Source: Crenothrix sp. D3 (GTDB taxonomy: Bacteria; Pseudomonadota; Gammaproteobacteria; Methylococcales; Methylomonadaceae). Taken from it: 64,000 bases of DNA. Location of the stretch: assembly GCA_002134785.1 (NCBI GenBank), contig MBQZ01000018.1, positions 1-64,000 of the forward strand, written 5' to 3'. Position 1 is the first letter of the stretch. Each line of letters begins with the position of its first letter. The notes under the pieces were generated by a model that made no database searches, was not told where the DNA came from, and saw only the letters and a list, made by a program, of their open reading frames with translations. The translations under genes and the position numbers were made by a program. Positions 19,197-28,834 of the stretch are shown here, piece after piece.

Positions 19197-20624
19197 TTAA
19201 AGCTTTTGTATCTGTTCGGGTTTTATCGCAAATTTAGCCAAAATGGCTTGGTAATCGGCATGAGCTTTAAATAGGTTGTTAGTGGATTCAACGACTTGTA
19301 ATTGTGCATCACCGTGAGCAATTTCGCGTAGGTTGACAACCAATAAGGTGCTATCGCCTAAATCAAAGCGTTCGCGTTCGCCTTCTTCCAGTTTTTGTGC
19401 GGCTTGTTGTTGTTCTTGACTAAGTGCAAGGCGTTTTTGAGTGGCGGTTAATTGCGATAGTACGTCTTTTACTTCGGCGGTGATACGGTTTTCTATGGCT
19501 TGAGTTTCCCATTTTAGACGTTGTACGTTGGCAGAAGCGACTTGAGCGCGTCCTGTTGCCACACGGCGTTGTAAGGGAATGTCTATGTTTACGCCAACAT
19601 AGAGTTCATTACGATTGGGTTTATTGATTTTGTCATTGGGGTTTTCACCTAGGTCTTGCGCAGTGCTGACCGATAAATCCACGGCTGGATTGGCTTGGTT
19701 TTCCTGTAATTCTAATTCGGTTTTTTGTTGTTCACTTTGTGCCGTGAGCCGTTTGAGTTCAGGGCGTTGGTGCATGGCAATGTTGACCGCTTCATCATAA
19801 GATTCGGTGATTTTTGGCTGTTCTGCGGGAAAGCTCGGCAGTTGTTCGATTGTGGGCAGTTGCGGTTCGCCGTGTTTGTCGCGCCAATAAAGTGACAGTT
19901 GTATGGCACTTTGTTCCAGCAAGCGTTTTGCAGCAACTTGACGTTCGCGGCGTTCGATAATAGCGCGTTGGTTGTCCAAGACTTCAAATTGAGCAATTTC
20001 ACCCGCTTGCGCCCGTTGCTGAATGGCGTTATTGCGTTGTTCGGCAATATTTAACATCTGTTCAGCGATGCGTAGGCGTTGTCCTGCTAATACCCAATCC
20101 CAATAACGGTGTGCGGCTTGACGCTGTACGTCTAACAACATTTGATCGTATTCGTGATTAGCAATGCTTTGTCCAATGTCCGCTTGTTTTAAAGTAGCAC
20201 GGCGGCGGTCTATGTCTCGATTGCGCCACAGTGGAATGTTTACGCCTATTCTGACTTCACCATCGTCAGCCGTCAGGCTTTTGCCCTCATAGTCTGGATA
20301 CTTACCCGACCCACGCCGCCAACCGCCAAAAAAGGTAGTGCCACCAAACTGCGTAGGTTGTTCTAAAACGACATCGTTATTTTGATTTTCATATAAACCT
20401 GCAATCGACCAACGATTTTGAGATTTTAACAGGGTATCAAAGCCACCTTCAGCTGCTGTATATTCACCTTCGGCGGCAGTGATACGTTGTTCAGTCGCCA
20501 GCAAGCTTGGAAAAGCCTGTAAGGCGGAGTTGACCACGGTATCCAATGCCAGTGTTTGCTGCTCTGCCGAAACCGATGTGCTAAAGATGAGTGCCATCAA
20601 GCAAAGCCAGTTAGTATTTTTCAT
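19197..20624 (-). CDS. TolC-family outer membrane efflux/secretion protein
   Basis: I choose the ATG at 20624, giving 475 residues with a clean signal peptide (MKNTNWLCLMALIFSTSVSA). An upstream in-frame start at 20660 would add a very basic leader. Long alpha-helical segments and the sequence NIPLWRNRDIDRRRATLKQADIG are TolC-like. A second helical hairpin recurs after residue 280 with MHQRPELKRLTAQ. The start overlaps the membrane fusion gene, so the three genes ABC-MFP-TolC are one operon. It would form the outer membrane channel of a type I-like export system. Confidence 0.87.
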   Translation of the reverse strand: MKNTNWLCLMALIFSTSVSAEQQTLALDTVVNSALQAFPSLLATEQRITAAEGEYTAAEGGFDTLLKSQNRWSIAGLYENQNNDVVLEQPTQFGGTTFFGGWRRGSGKYPDYEGKSLTADDGEVRIGVNIPLWRNRDIDRRRATLKQADIGQSIANHEYDQMLLDVQRQAAHRYWDWVLAGQRLRIAEQMLNIAEQRNNAIQQRAQAGEIAQFEVLDNQRAIIERRERQVAAKRLLEQSAIQLSLYWRDKHGEPQLPTIEQLPSFPAEQPKITESYDEAVNIAMHQRPELKRLTAQSEQQKTELELQENQANPAVDLSVSTAQDLGENPNDKINKPNRNELYVGVNIDIPLQRRVATGRAQVASANVQRLKWETQAIENRITAEVKDVLSQLTATQKRLALSQEQQQAAQKLEEGERERFDLGDSTLLVVNLREIAHGDAQLQVVESTNNLFKAHADYQAILAKFAIKPEQIQKL

Positions 20625-21981
20625 CGGCTTTTTTATCCTCTTTTTTATCATCACTGTCATATTTGTCGCCTTTTTTATCGAAGGCGTTTTCAGGCAAAAT
20701 CAAGGGCGGAAAGTTATTAAAGATACGCCATAATTCGTAACCTAAAGTCACTCGTCCTAATAAGACCCAACCGTTAGTGCGTACCCCTTGGCGTAAAAAA
20801 CGTTCTTCTGGCCAAGGTATATCATCTGAGGCGGGTGAGACTAACAGTCGAAAATGTCCTTTGCCATCATCGGTGGAATCAATCAATGCCACTTCGCCAC
20901 CAAATGAACCCATAGAAAATTCAGGCCAGCCGCCAAATTGAATCGAAGGATAACCTTCAAATTGCAAACGCACATGACTACCCGTCACAATCAACGGTAA
21001 ATCATTACCATCGACCCATAATTCCACCGCGCGTTCAATGGTATGGGGAATAATAATAGCGATAGCTTGACCCGCTTTCATGAGTTCCGCATTGGGATTG
21101 GCTAATAAACGTAGAATTGTGCCATCACGCGGTGCAGTAACGGTTAAATTTTGTTGCCGTGCTAAACGGGTTTGTAATTTTAATAAATCCGCTTGTACAT
21201 AATTTTGATCTTCCATCGCTTTGTTTAAATCAGCGCGGGTTTTTTCAATGGATGCTGACGTATCGGCTGATAATTTACCAAAATCGGCTTCCAACGCCGC
21301 AATTTCGCTGATAGCTGATTGTAAAGTCGCTTGCGATCTTGCTACTTCGGCACTGCGTTGTGCGGCTTCCAGTTGACTCAGTTCCAAAGTTCTGTTGGAC
21401 GATAAGCCTTTGCCTTGTAACTGGCTATGGCGTGCTAAATTGAGTTGTGCGGTTTTTGCAGCAGCATTACTGGCTAAGACACTTTGTTCAGCGGCTTTTT
21501 GGCGTTGTGTTGCCATAATTATGCGAGATTTTGCGGCTGATAAAGCTTGTGGGCGTGCCAATTCGCCCATTTTTAATTGTTCACGAAACGTCTCTACCCG
21601 ATTATTAACGGCTTTTTGTCTGTCCAATAAGGCTTGTTGTTCATTTTGCAAGCGTTCAATAATTAACGGATCGTTATCCGATAATTCAGCAATCACTTGA
21701 CCTTTCGTCACTTGCGTGCCTTCTTTTACTGACCATTTAGTTATACGACCTTCCACTGGCGCACTGATGGTTTGCTGTCTATCGGCAGGTAAATACGCCA
21801 CGACCCGCCCCATTCCGCGAATATTTTGTTGCCACGGTGTGATTAACAAAAACACTATTAATGCCAACAGTAGCCAAATTAATGACCGCGCAATGCGCTG
21901 AACCAAGTGCAAAGTCACCGCATGAGGTAAATCAATTAAAGTTGAAGCGGCAAAATACTCGGTATCGTGATGCGATTTCAT
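20611..21981 (-). CDS. HlyD-family membrane fusion (periplasmic adaptor) protein
   Basis: The 456-residue protein has one N-terminal transmembrane segment (IARSLIWLLLALIVFLLITP, about 30-49). A lipoyl half-motif with VEGRITKWSVKEGTQVTKGQ follows. A long coiled coil spans about 110-285 and the second lipoyl half is TAPRDGTILRLLANPNAEL. A beta-barrel domain and an unusual charged tail (DKKEDKKADEKY) end it. It bridges the inner membrane ABC protein and the TolC-like channel. It overlaps both neighbours by a few bases. Confidence 0.9.
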   Translation of the reverse strand: MKSHHDTEYFAASTLIDLPHAVTLHLVQRIARSLIWLLLALIVFLLITPWQQNIRGMGRVVAYLPADRQQTISAPVEGRITKWSVKEGTQVTKGQVIAELSDNDPLIIERLQNEQQALLDRQKAVNNRVETFREQLKMGELARPQALSAAKSRIIMATQRQKAAEQSVLASNAAAKTAQLNLARHSQLQGKGLSSNRTLELSQLEAAQRSAEVARSQATLQSAISEIAALEADFGKLSADTSASIEKTRADLNKAMEDQNYVQADLLKLQTRLARQQNLTVTAPRDGTILRLLANPNAELMKAGQAIAIIIPHTIERAVELWVDGNDLPLIVTGSHVRLQFEGYPSIQFGGWPEFSMGSFGGEVALIDSTDDGKGHFRLLVSPASDDIPWPEERFLRQGVRTNGWVLLGRVTLGYELWRIFNNFPPLILPENAFDKKGDKYDSDDKKEDKKADEKY

Positions 21982-23627
21982 GATGCCTCCACTAAAACGC
22001 CGTTGTTAAGCTGTACATGACGGCTAGCGCGGGCAATCACCAACGGATGATGACTGGTGACAATTAACGTCCACGGCGCGTCATTCGCAAATAAATAATC
22101 CAATAAATCAGGCAAAACACGCGAATCAATTCTGTCCAAGGTCGCATCCAATAACAATAAACGCGGGGTTGCCGCAATGGCTCTGGCAAGCGTTAAACGC
22201 AAACATTGTTCAGCCGTCAACGGTGCGCCATTTGAAGGTAATTCATGATTCAAACCATTGGTTAAATGAGCAACAGTTTCTTGCAAACCCACTTTATCCA
22301 AGGCATCCCATAATACAGACAACTCAATATCACGACTCAAACGTAAATTATCCAAAATACTGGCATCAATAATTTCCGCATCGCGCACCAAACACACGGT
22401 ATCGCGCAACAAACGCAAATTCAAATCGCGTAAATCATGATCGTTCAAGCGCACATAGCCCGACACAGGCAAACGCAAACCATACAACACATCCAATAAA
22501 CTGCCTCGGTCTGCGCCGCTACTGATGACTAACTTTTCCCCCGCTGATAAATGCAGTTCCAACCCCTGCACCTTATCTATATTCGGACTTTCAGCCAAAA
22601 AAATACTGTGTACATCCACTTGATAAGCCGTGTTTGTCGGGTTTACCAGCGAACCTTGTACAGTTTCTTGCGGAATATCCAACAAATGACTGAGCTTATC
22701 GCCACTGACCATCAGCGCGTAAAAACTGCTTAACGTCTTACCCAAACGAGTCAAGCCGTACATCATATTACTGACAATCAACTCGGCGGCAATCAACTGA
22801 CCTAAACTCAATTGACGCTCCAATACCATCCAGCCGCCCATCCCTAACAACAAAGTATTCGCTAAAGTATGCAGCACCAAACCACTGGTATTTTGCCGCG
22901 CTAAAATGGCAAAATGCTTCGCACAAGCATCGAGATAATTTTCAGCGATATGTTTTGTTTTCGTGTCTAAAAATTGCTGAGCGGCGGCAGACTTACTGAT
23001 AACCAAATGCGAGGCAATATTTTCCAACCACGCCAACACCTCATATTTTGCTTTTGATTGCGCAATCGCCGTTTTAATACTGTTTTTGCCTAAACCAAAT
23101 AAAATAATGCCTAAGCTAATAATCAAAAAGAAATCAAATGCCAACAATAACGGATGATAAAACGCCAGTAATATCATGCCAATTAAAGTTTGCAATACAT
23201 AACCCAACGTTTCTAACAAAATCGTTGTGGCGGCTTTATTCAAATTCACCACATCCAAAAAACGATTCACCAATTCAGGCAAATGATGATGCTCACTACT
23301 TTCAATATGCGCGTTTTGCAAGCGATTGGCTGTTTCACCCAATAATCTAACAAACAAACGCCGTTGCAACATATCCATCACATAAAATTGCAAACCCGAT
23401 AACGCATTGCTAAAACCCACCAACACAAACAAAACCAACGCCAACACCACCAGCGGTTGAAACAAGGCACCGAATGCCACCGTATTAACCAAAGTTTGCA
23501 CAGCAACAGGCGTTGCTAAAGACATTAAACCGATGCCTAAACCATAAGCAATCAAAGTAATAATGTCATCACGCTCTAAAACTATCAGTTGTTTAATTAA
23601 ATGCAATGGCGAATGAGAGGTTGTCAT
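21978..23627 (-). CDS. ABC transporter-like permease-ATPase with a degenerate nucleotide-binding domain
   Basis: The 549-residue protein has an ABC exporter membrane domain of five to six helices (residues about 22-300) and a C-terminal region of ABC ATPase shape. The catalytic motifs are gone. The Walker A position reads GADRGSLLD (371-379) with no Lys. The signature reads GAPLTAEQC (467-475) instead of LSGGQ. Walker B LLLLDA has Ala495 in place of the catalytic Glu. The H-loop His526 in TSHHP remains. It lacks a peptidase C39 domain. It is co-transcribed with an HlyD-like and a TolC-like protein. The fold is clear; ATP hydrolysis by this protein alone seems unlikely. Confidence 0.88.
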   Translation of the reverse strand: MTTSHSPLHLIKQLIVLERDDIITLIAYGLGIGLMSLATPVAVQTLVNTVAFGALFQPLVVLALVLFVLVGFSNALSGLQFYVMDMLQRRLFVRLLGETANRLQNAHIESSEHHHLPELVNRFLDVVNLNKAATTILLETLGYVLQTLIGMILLAFYHPLLLAFDFFLIISLGIILFGLGKNSIKTAIAQSKAKYEVLAWLENIASHLVISKSAAAQQFLDTKTKHIAENYLDACAKHFAILARQNTSGLVLHTLANTLLLGMGGWMVLERQLSLGQLIAAELIVSNMMYGLTRLGKTLSSFYALMVSGDKLSHLLDIPQETVQGSLVNPTNTAYQVDVHSIFLAESPNIDKVQGLELHLSAGEKLVISSGADRGSLLDVLYGLRLPVSGYVRLNDHDLRDLNLRLLRDTVCLVRDAEIIDASILDNLRLSRDIELSVLWDALDKVGLQETVAHLTNGLNHELPSNGAPLTAEQCLRLTLARAIAATPRLLLLDATLDRIDSRVLPDLLDYLFANDAPWTLIVTSHHPLVIARASRHVQLNNGVLVEAS

Positions 23628-23799
23628 AAATTAAAAGTTGTTTAAGTGAATAAAGCCTTGTTGGTACTTTATATTCTATTTCGATTCGATAGTAAAGCTA
23701 TCGTTACAGATTGTAATACTATTTTTATCATTTGGCGTTTTGTAAATCGTATTACATAGTAGCCATAACTCGACCTACACGCTACGCGGCTGTTATTAC

Positions 23800-24144
23800 T
23801 TAGCGGGTTACATTATGTAGTTCTATCAATAAAGCAGGTATATCCGTTTTAATAATACTCCATAAAGTATCATTATCTATCCCTAAATAACCGTGAATTA
23901 ATCGGTTGCGAGTGGCGATAACTTGCCGCCACGGAATATTAGAATTTGCATTGCGTATGCCTTCTGGAATATGTGTAGCGGCTTCACCGATTAATTCTAA
24001 ATTACGCACAGTTGCATCATAATTCAAGCCGCTATTTATAAAATCAGTTTGCGTTAATCCTTCGGTATAAACGATGACTTTTTCAGCAAAATTAATCATG
24101 TCATCAATATAGAAATGCCATTCACGGTTTATTTTAGACATCAA
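23800..24144 (-). CDS. hepT: HEPN-domain toxin (HepT-like, DUF86)
   Basis: The 114-residue protein carries the HEPN RNase motif R-x4-H-x-Y as RNRLIHGY at about 83-90, with TVRNLELIGEAATHIP upstream as in DUF86 proteins. HepT toxins cleave RNA as dimers and are silenced by AMPylation of the motif Tyr by MntA. The gene overlaps the nucleotidyltransferase gene by 11 bases on the same strand, the typical order antitoxin then toxin. All key residues are present. Confidence 0.92.
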   Translation of the reverse strand: MMSKINREWHFYIDDMINFAEKVIVYTEGLTQTDFINSGLNYDATVRNLELIGEAATHIPEGIRNANSNIPWRQVIATRNRLIHGYLGIDNDTLWSIIKTDIPALLIELHNVTR

Positions 24145-24424
24145 TAGCTTCCTGTTCGATAAAGGGGCGTAATTGGGGACGTAATGCTTTTTCAGTCACT
24201 AAATCAACTGCACAACCTAGGCTATCTTCTAAATAAAACTGTACGCCAAAATAACGTTCAGAGGTAGCAATCCCATCAAAACTAATTAATATATCCACAT
24301 CACTATTTTCAGTCGCTTCATCACGCGCCGTTGAACCAAATAAAGCCAAACGCACCACACCAAATTGTTGGCTTAATATGGGTTTAATTCGAGTTAATAT
24401 TTCCAGTACAGTGGCTAAGCGCAT
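24134..24424 (-). CDS. mntA: MNT-domain nucleotidyltransferase antitoxin (MntA-like)
   Basis: The 96-residue protein has the minimal nucleotidyltransferase motif GSTARDEATENSDVDILISF (GSxAR ... SDxD) at about 30-49 and a later acidic residue in GCAVDLV. It should AMPylate and so neutralise the adjacent HEPN toxin. It is the first gene of the pair. Confidence 0.93.
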   Translation of the reverse strand: MRLATVLEILTRIKPILSQQFGVVRLALFGSTARDEATENSDVDILISFDGIATSERYFGVQFYLEDSLGCAVDLVTEKALRPQLRPFIEQEAIDV

Positions 24425-24458
24425 GATGTTTTTATTCTATTTTGTGTGGTTTGTGGGT

Positions 24459-24686
24459 TCAGACATTATTTTTCGACCATTCCGATTTTCGTATATCCCT
24501 GACCCATTCTGTGCTGTCTTGCATTTCTACACGGTCACTCCATAAACCAATAAATTCTTCTTCCGATAATTTCTTTTTGTCTGTTGATAAATAACGCATT
24601 TTAAGAAACGCAATAAAATCTTCCACTTGGTGTTGCGCCTCAGGAGGCAACAGTTTTATATCATCTAAAAGTTGTACTGTGTTCAT
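24459..24686 (-). CDS. DUF2281-type antitoxin-like protein, orphan
   Basis: The 75-residue protein begins with the DUF2281 pattern (LLDDIKLLPPEAQHQVEDFI, then FLKMRY), and its C-terminal half has SEEEFIGLWSDRVEM and a basic end. Such proteins usually pair with a VapC/PIN toxin just downstream. Here the next genes are the complete MNT/HEPN pair, so no PIN partner is visible. It may be a leftover antitoxin or a regulator of the neighbouring pair. Confidence 0.75.
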   Translation of the reverse strand: MNTVQLLDDIKLLPPEAQHQVEDFIAFLKMRYLSTDKKKLSEEEFIGLWSDRVEMQDSTEWVRDIRKSEWSKNNV

Positions 24687-24794
24687 ACTATTCTCTTTTA
24701 TGTTTATTGGGTTTTACTGTTACGTTGCGGTATTTTATTATCTCGCATTCCGCGTTGCTTTATGTGGGCTACTTGCTACTTGCTACTTACGAGT

Positions 24795-25778
24795 TTAAGT
24801 ATCAAAAGAATTAAGATATTGGAGAATTAATTTATGACCTTCAACGAGTTCTGAGAAGTTGTTATCATTTAAATAATACGCAAGACTCTCTTTTGTTCCT
24901 TTAGTAATAGCAGGCAAATTATCGATGATAAAACTATTTAAAATAGATGGAAATTCTATGCTAAAAACAACTTTTCTATATAACAACCGAATGCACTCAT
25001 GTAACACATTCCTTAATTCATCAGACGTAAAATATTGCTCATCAGGCACTTTTTCTGGCTTGTTTTTTAAGAACAGAGAAAAGCATTTTTCTGAATTATT
25101 CTTATTCCCTTCATCGATAAATAACATAGCCATTGCCCAGTAACAATAAACATTGCCTTTTTTCGCACCTTCTTTATAAAACGCCAATGCTTTATTTTTG
25201 TCTTCACGCACACCTTCACCATTTTTGTACATATTTCCAATGCGTCCATACGCAGGCAATGCGCCTAGTTTTGCCGCTTGCTTGAATAAACGCATAGCTT
25301 CAGCATAGTCCTGTATGTAATCGCCATGACCATAATAGTGTGCCTCCGCTTCTTCAAAAATACCTGACCAAGGATAAGTTGGTTTTGGTTCATTCAAACA
25401 CAAATCATCTAATTCGTCTGGTTCGTTGTGTTCAAGCAAATCATTATCTTCTGCGAGTTCAGGTGTTAATAGTTCATCATCAATTGGATTTGGTGCAAGC
25501 GAGATGGCTTTAACAACGATACTGACGGGAGCGTTAAAAAATTCTCGGTTATTCGCCACACGGTAGCCTTTTGCTTCCAGATAGACATGGACAAAAGATT
25601 CAGCCGCACCGCAATCTTCAAACAGTTGTTCATAAACGACAATAAACGGTGTTGGTAAACCTGTTGCTTTGGACAATTCCTCGGCTCTTTCTGCGGTACT
25701 GCGTGTCGTTTTGCCGACTTTCACCATATTTGGCATGGCACTATTTGCCAGTACATATAAATAGCCAAGTTCTTTCAT
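24795..25778 (-). CDS. T5orf172 (GIY-YIG-like) domain protein with Sel1 repeats
   Basis: I use the ATG at 25778 (MKELGYLYVLANSAMPNMVK), preceded by AGAG, rather than the first in-frame ATG at 25817; the product is 327 residues. Residues 1-95 match the T5orf172/MUG113 type of GIY-YIG domain: YLYVLANS, VKVGKTTRSTAERAEEL, and the distal Glu region with AESFVHVYLEAKGYRV followed by REFF. Residues 140-215 hold two Sel1-like repeats (YAEAMRLFKQAAKLGALPAYG; KALAFYKEGAKKGN). The rest is unassigned. GIY-YIG domains are often nucleases and Sel1 repeats bind proteins. It stands among toxin-antitoxin genes, so a defence role is possible but unproven. Confidence 0.78.
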   Translation of the reverse strand: MKELGYLYVLANSAMPNMVKVGKTTRSTAERAEELSKATGLPTPFIVVYEQLFEDCGAAESFVHVYLEAKGYRVANNREFFNAPVSIVVKAISLAPNPIDDELLTPELAEDNDLLEHNEPDELDDLCLNEPKPTYPWSGIFEEAEAHYYGHGDYIQDYAEAMRLFKQAAKLGALPAYGRIGNMYKNGEGVREDKNKALAFYKEGAKKGNVYCYWAMAMLFIDEGNKNNSEKCFSLFLKNKPEKVPDEQYFTSDELRNVLHECIRLLYRKVVFSIEFPSILNSFIIDNLPAITKGTKESLAYYLNDNNFSELVEGHKLILQYLNSFDT

Positions 25779-25843
25779 ATTTTTCTCTATTTCGTAATAG
25801 GTAGCGAGTAGTATCATTCCGCAAGCTCCATGCGAGCTACTTG

Positions 25844-26894
25844 CTAAAATGTTATGCGCCGATTAAATCTATAATTTTCTTCTGGCAATTCTTGATAATC
25901 GAGAAATGAAAATTTTGGTATGAATGGTAGTTGTGGCTCAAAGGAGTGTATGAGATAACTCGTTAGTTCACCATTATTATCATATTCAGGTATTTCAGTT
26001 ACTTTGCACTCGATATTAATAAGTTTCTTTTTTTCTTGCATCCATAAATGCTTAACGTATTCTGAGTATTGAATATCTGAAAAATATATAGAGCTAAAAG
26101 CATTATGTATTTGTAACTTATTTAATACTGCCACATCCTTTATATCTCTAACAGCCAAAACAGTACCGTGAAGTTTTTTAATTCGATACTTGTTTTCATC
26201 TATTAGCATAATGCAATGCTTAGTTCCTACTGGATACAAAATAATTAATCCCTGAGCTTGCGCCCCTAAAACTCCTTGTGAAATAACATTTTTCAGGTGT
26301 GGATTAATAAAAACAACGGGGGCATCGCCAAATATAAAAGGTCTATTCGTTTTATTTTGCAAAATAACTGGAAATAAATCGCACAAATTATCCGCTTTTT
26401 TAATAGCAGTTATCATACGCATTCCTTGAAATTGCTTCGGCTCTGCCTCAACTCCATGTACATTATCCAGAAACAAAGCCTTTTTTTCTTCAGTCAATAA
26501 ATGTTCATTGTTGTAAATCATAGATTTAACATATAACTGCGCGTGTTTATCATCCATCGGCTTACTACTTTGCCTATCTTTCATTGTCCTAAATCGTTGG
26601 AGTGATATATGTTGCATAAGTAAGGCATAATTTTCTGGCGTACATTTTTCAAAGCATAAGCTCGTTTTAAGTTGCCGTAATGCAATGCTGAATTCTCTTT
26701 CCATTTCTGACAAAATTTGCTCTATTTCAGCGTCTCCATAAAATATGGTTTCTGGATGCTTGTCCTTTTATTGAACCTGCACACTTAGGGATGTAACCAT
26801 CTTTCTTATTTAGCACACAAATACTTTTACCGTCTTGAGAAAAGTATCTGAAATAAAATTGAGGAACATAATGCTGATTAGCTTTGTTTGCCAT
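25844..26894 (-). pseudogene. DUF4238 family gene, broken by one frameshift
   Basis: From the ATG at 26894 the minus strand reads MANKANQHYVPQFYFRYFSQ, the DUF4238 hallmark HYVPQFYLR-type start, but stops after 55 codons. The expected continuation IFYGDAEIEQILSEMERE is in another frame from about 26745 and then stays open to 25844 with the family motif FIFGDAPVVFINP. A single indel near the CATATTTTATGG stretch therefore splits an otherwise full-length gene of about 350 codons. Either the gene is dead or the sequence has an error there. DUF4238 has no established biochemical role and is common in accessory islands. Confidence 0.82.
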
Positions 26895-26915
26895 GAATAT
26901 CTAAACCGCGCTGAC

Positions 26916-28364
26916 TTAACCCACTGAGCCTTCCAAACTCAATCCCAATAACGCCTGCGCTTCTACCGCAAATTCCATTGGTAATTCTCTGAATACTTCT
27001 TTACAAAAACCGTTCACTATCATGGAGACGGCATCTTCGGCGGAGAGTCCGCGTTGTTGGCAGAAGAATAATTGGTCTTCGCTGATTTTTGAGGTAGTGG
27101 CTTCGTGTTCGACTTGGGCGGAGGGGTGTTTGACTTCGATGTAGGGGAAGGTGTGTGCGCCGCAACGATCGCCAACTAGCAGGGAATCGCATTGGGTGTA
27201 GTTGCGGGCGTTTTCCGCGCTTTTTAATACTTTGACTAAGCCGCGATAGGTGTTTTGGGCTTTGCCAGCGGAGATACCTTTGGATACGATGGTGCTGCGG
27301 GTATTTTTGCCAATGTGGATCATTTTTGTGCCTGTGTCGGCTTGCTGGTAGTTGTTCGTTACCGCGACGGAATAAAATTCGCCTATGCTGTTATCGCCTA
27401 CTAATACACAGCTTGGGTATTTCCATGTGATGGCTGAGCCTGTTTCAACTTGCGTCCACGAGACTTTGGAGTTGTCGCCGCGACATTCGGCGCGTTTGGT
27501 GACGAAGTTATAGATACCGCCTAAGCCGTTTTTATCACCTGGGTACCAGTTTTGGACGGTGGAGTATTTGATGGTGGCATCTTTTAGGGCAACAAGTTCA
27601 ACAACGGCGGCGTGCAGTTGGTTTTCATCACGCATTGGGGCTGTGCAACCTTCTAAATAACTGACGTGGCTGCCTTCATCGGCAATAATCAGCGTGCGTT
27701 CAAACTGCCCTGTGTTGGCGGCATTGATACGGAAATAGGTTGATAATTCCATCGGGCAGCGCACGCCTTTGGGAATGTAGACGAATGAGCCATCGGTGAA
27801 CACGGCGGCGTTGAGCGCGGCAAAGTAGTTGTCGGTGTGCGGGACGACTGAGCCTAGGTATTCTTTGATGAGTTCAGGATGTTCGCGCAGGGCTTCGGAG
27901 ATGGGGCAGAAAATAACGCCGACATCGTGGAGTTTGCCTTTAAAGGTGGTGGCGACCGAGACGCTATCAAACACCGCATCAACGGCGATACCTGCTAAAC
28001 GTTCTTGTTCATCTAAGGGAATGCCCAGTTTTTTGTAGGCTTCTAGGACTTGCGGGTCGATTTCATCCAAACTTTTTGGGCCGTCTTCTTTGCGTTTAGG
28101 CGCGGAATAGTAGCTGATGGCTTGGTAGTCAATGGGGTCAAATTTGACGAACGCCCATTCAGGCGGAGTCATGGTTTGCCAATGACGGAAGGCTTTTAAA
28201 CGGTATTCGAGCATGAACTCGGGTTCATTTTTCACCTTGGACAGTTTATGAATCACGGCTTCATCTAAACCGACGGGGAAAGTGTCAGTTTCTAACTCGG
28301 TGATAAAACCTTGTTTGTAATCTTGGTTGAGCAGTTGGTTGATTTCTTCGTTACTGGCTGACAT
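26916..28364 (-). CDS. sufB: Fe-S cluster assembly scaffold SufB
   Basis: The 482-residue protein has SufB features: [32 protein letters not shown], the beta-helix core with [20 protein letters not shown], and the C-terminal [20 protein letters not shown]. The conserved Cys in [14 protein letters not shown] is present. It is the main cluster-building subunit of SufBC2D. It overlaps sufR by 14 bases and is expressed from the sufR promoter. Its usual downstream partner sufC is separated by about 7.8 kb of accessory genes. Confidence 0.97.
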   Translation of the reverse strand: MSASNEEINQLLNQDYKQGFITELETDTFPVGLDEAVIHKLSKVKNEPEFMLEYRLKAFRHWQTMTPPEWAFVKFDPIDYQAISYYSAPKRKEDGPKSLDEIDPQVLEAYKKLGIPLDEQERLAGIAVDAVFDSVSVATTFKGKLHDVGVIFCPISEALREHPELIKEYLGSVVPHTDNYFAALNAAVFTDGSFVYIPKGVRCPMELSTYFRINAANTGQFERTLIIADEGSHVSYLEGCTAPMRDENQLHAAVVELVALKDATIKYSTVQNWYPGDKNGLGGIYNFVTKRAECRGDNSKVSWTQVETGSAITWKYPSCVLVGDNSIGEFYSVAVTNNYQQADTGTKMIHIGKNTRSTIVSKGISAGKAQNTYRGLVKVLKSAENARNYTQCDSLLVGDRCGAHTFPYIEVKHPSAQVEHEATTSKISEDQLFFCQQRGLSAEDAVSMIVNGFCKEVFRELPMEFAVEAQALLGLSLEGSVG

Positions 28365-28812
28365 TGTGATTCTCTATTCGATATAAACTAGCAATGGGAA
28401 TAAGGGTTTCTTGGGGTTTTATCATGTCCGCTAAGGTCACGGATTCAAGGGCGTTATAAATGGCGCGATTAATGACGTTCCAATGCCCGCTGATATTGCA
28501 ACCTGCCGCTTGTTCGCAGCCTTGTTGGGAAATGCTGCATTCGGTAACGGCAATCGGGCCTTCTAACGCGCTGATAATAGTGGCTACGGTAATTTTGTCG
28601 GGTGCAGCGGCGAGCAGATAACCGCCTTTTGCACCGCGTGTGGAGATGAGGACTTTGGCGTTGACCAGTGCTTTCAGGATTTTGCTAACCGTTGGTAATG
28701 AGATACCTGTCGCGGTAGCAAGTTCCATTGCAGCACACACGCGCCCGTTATTCTTTGCCATCAAGCTAAGAATAACGGTTGCGTAGTCTGTTAATTTACT
28801 GATTTTTAGCAT
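28351..28812 (-). CDS. sufR: Rrf2-family SUF system regulator
   Basis: I choose the ATG at 28812 ([20 protein letters not shown]), the standard start of Rrf2-type SUF regulators; the ATG three codons earlier is also possible. The 153-residue protein has an N-terminal winged helix with [15 protein letters not shown] and RGAKGGYLL. Three cysteines, in ECSISQQGC and [10 protein letters not shown], can bind an Fe-S cluster as in IscR. It should repress the suf operon when clusters are plentiful. An IscR type-1-like operator overlaps its own promoter, which supports autoregulation. Confidence 0.93.
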   Translation of the reverse strand: MLKISKLTDYATVILSLMAKNNGRVCAAMELATATGISLPTVSKILKALVNAKVLISTRGAKGGYLLAAAPDKITVATIISALEGPIAVTECSISQQGCEQAAGCNISGHWNVINRAIYNALESVTLADMIKPQETLIPIASLYRIENHNVSQ

Positions 28813-28834
28813 AATCCCCACCTGTTTTCATTGG

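Noticed and set aside
26735-26760. Programmed frameshift in the DUF4238 gene
   Set aside because: No clear slippery heptamer with a downstream structure is visible; a mutation or sequence error is simpler.
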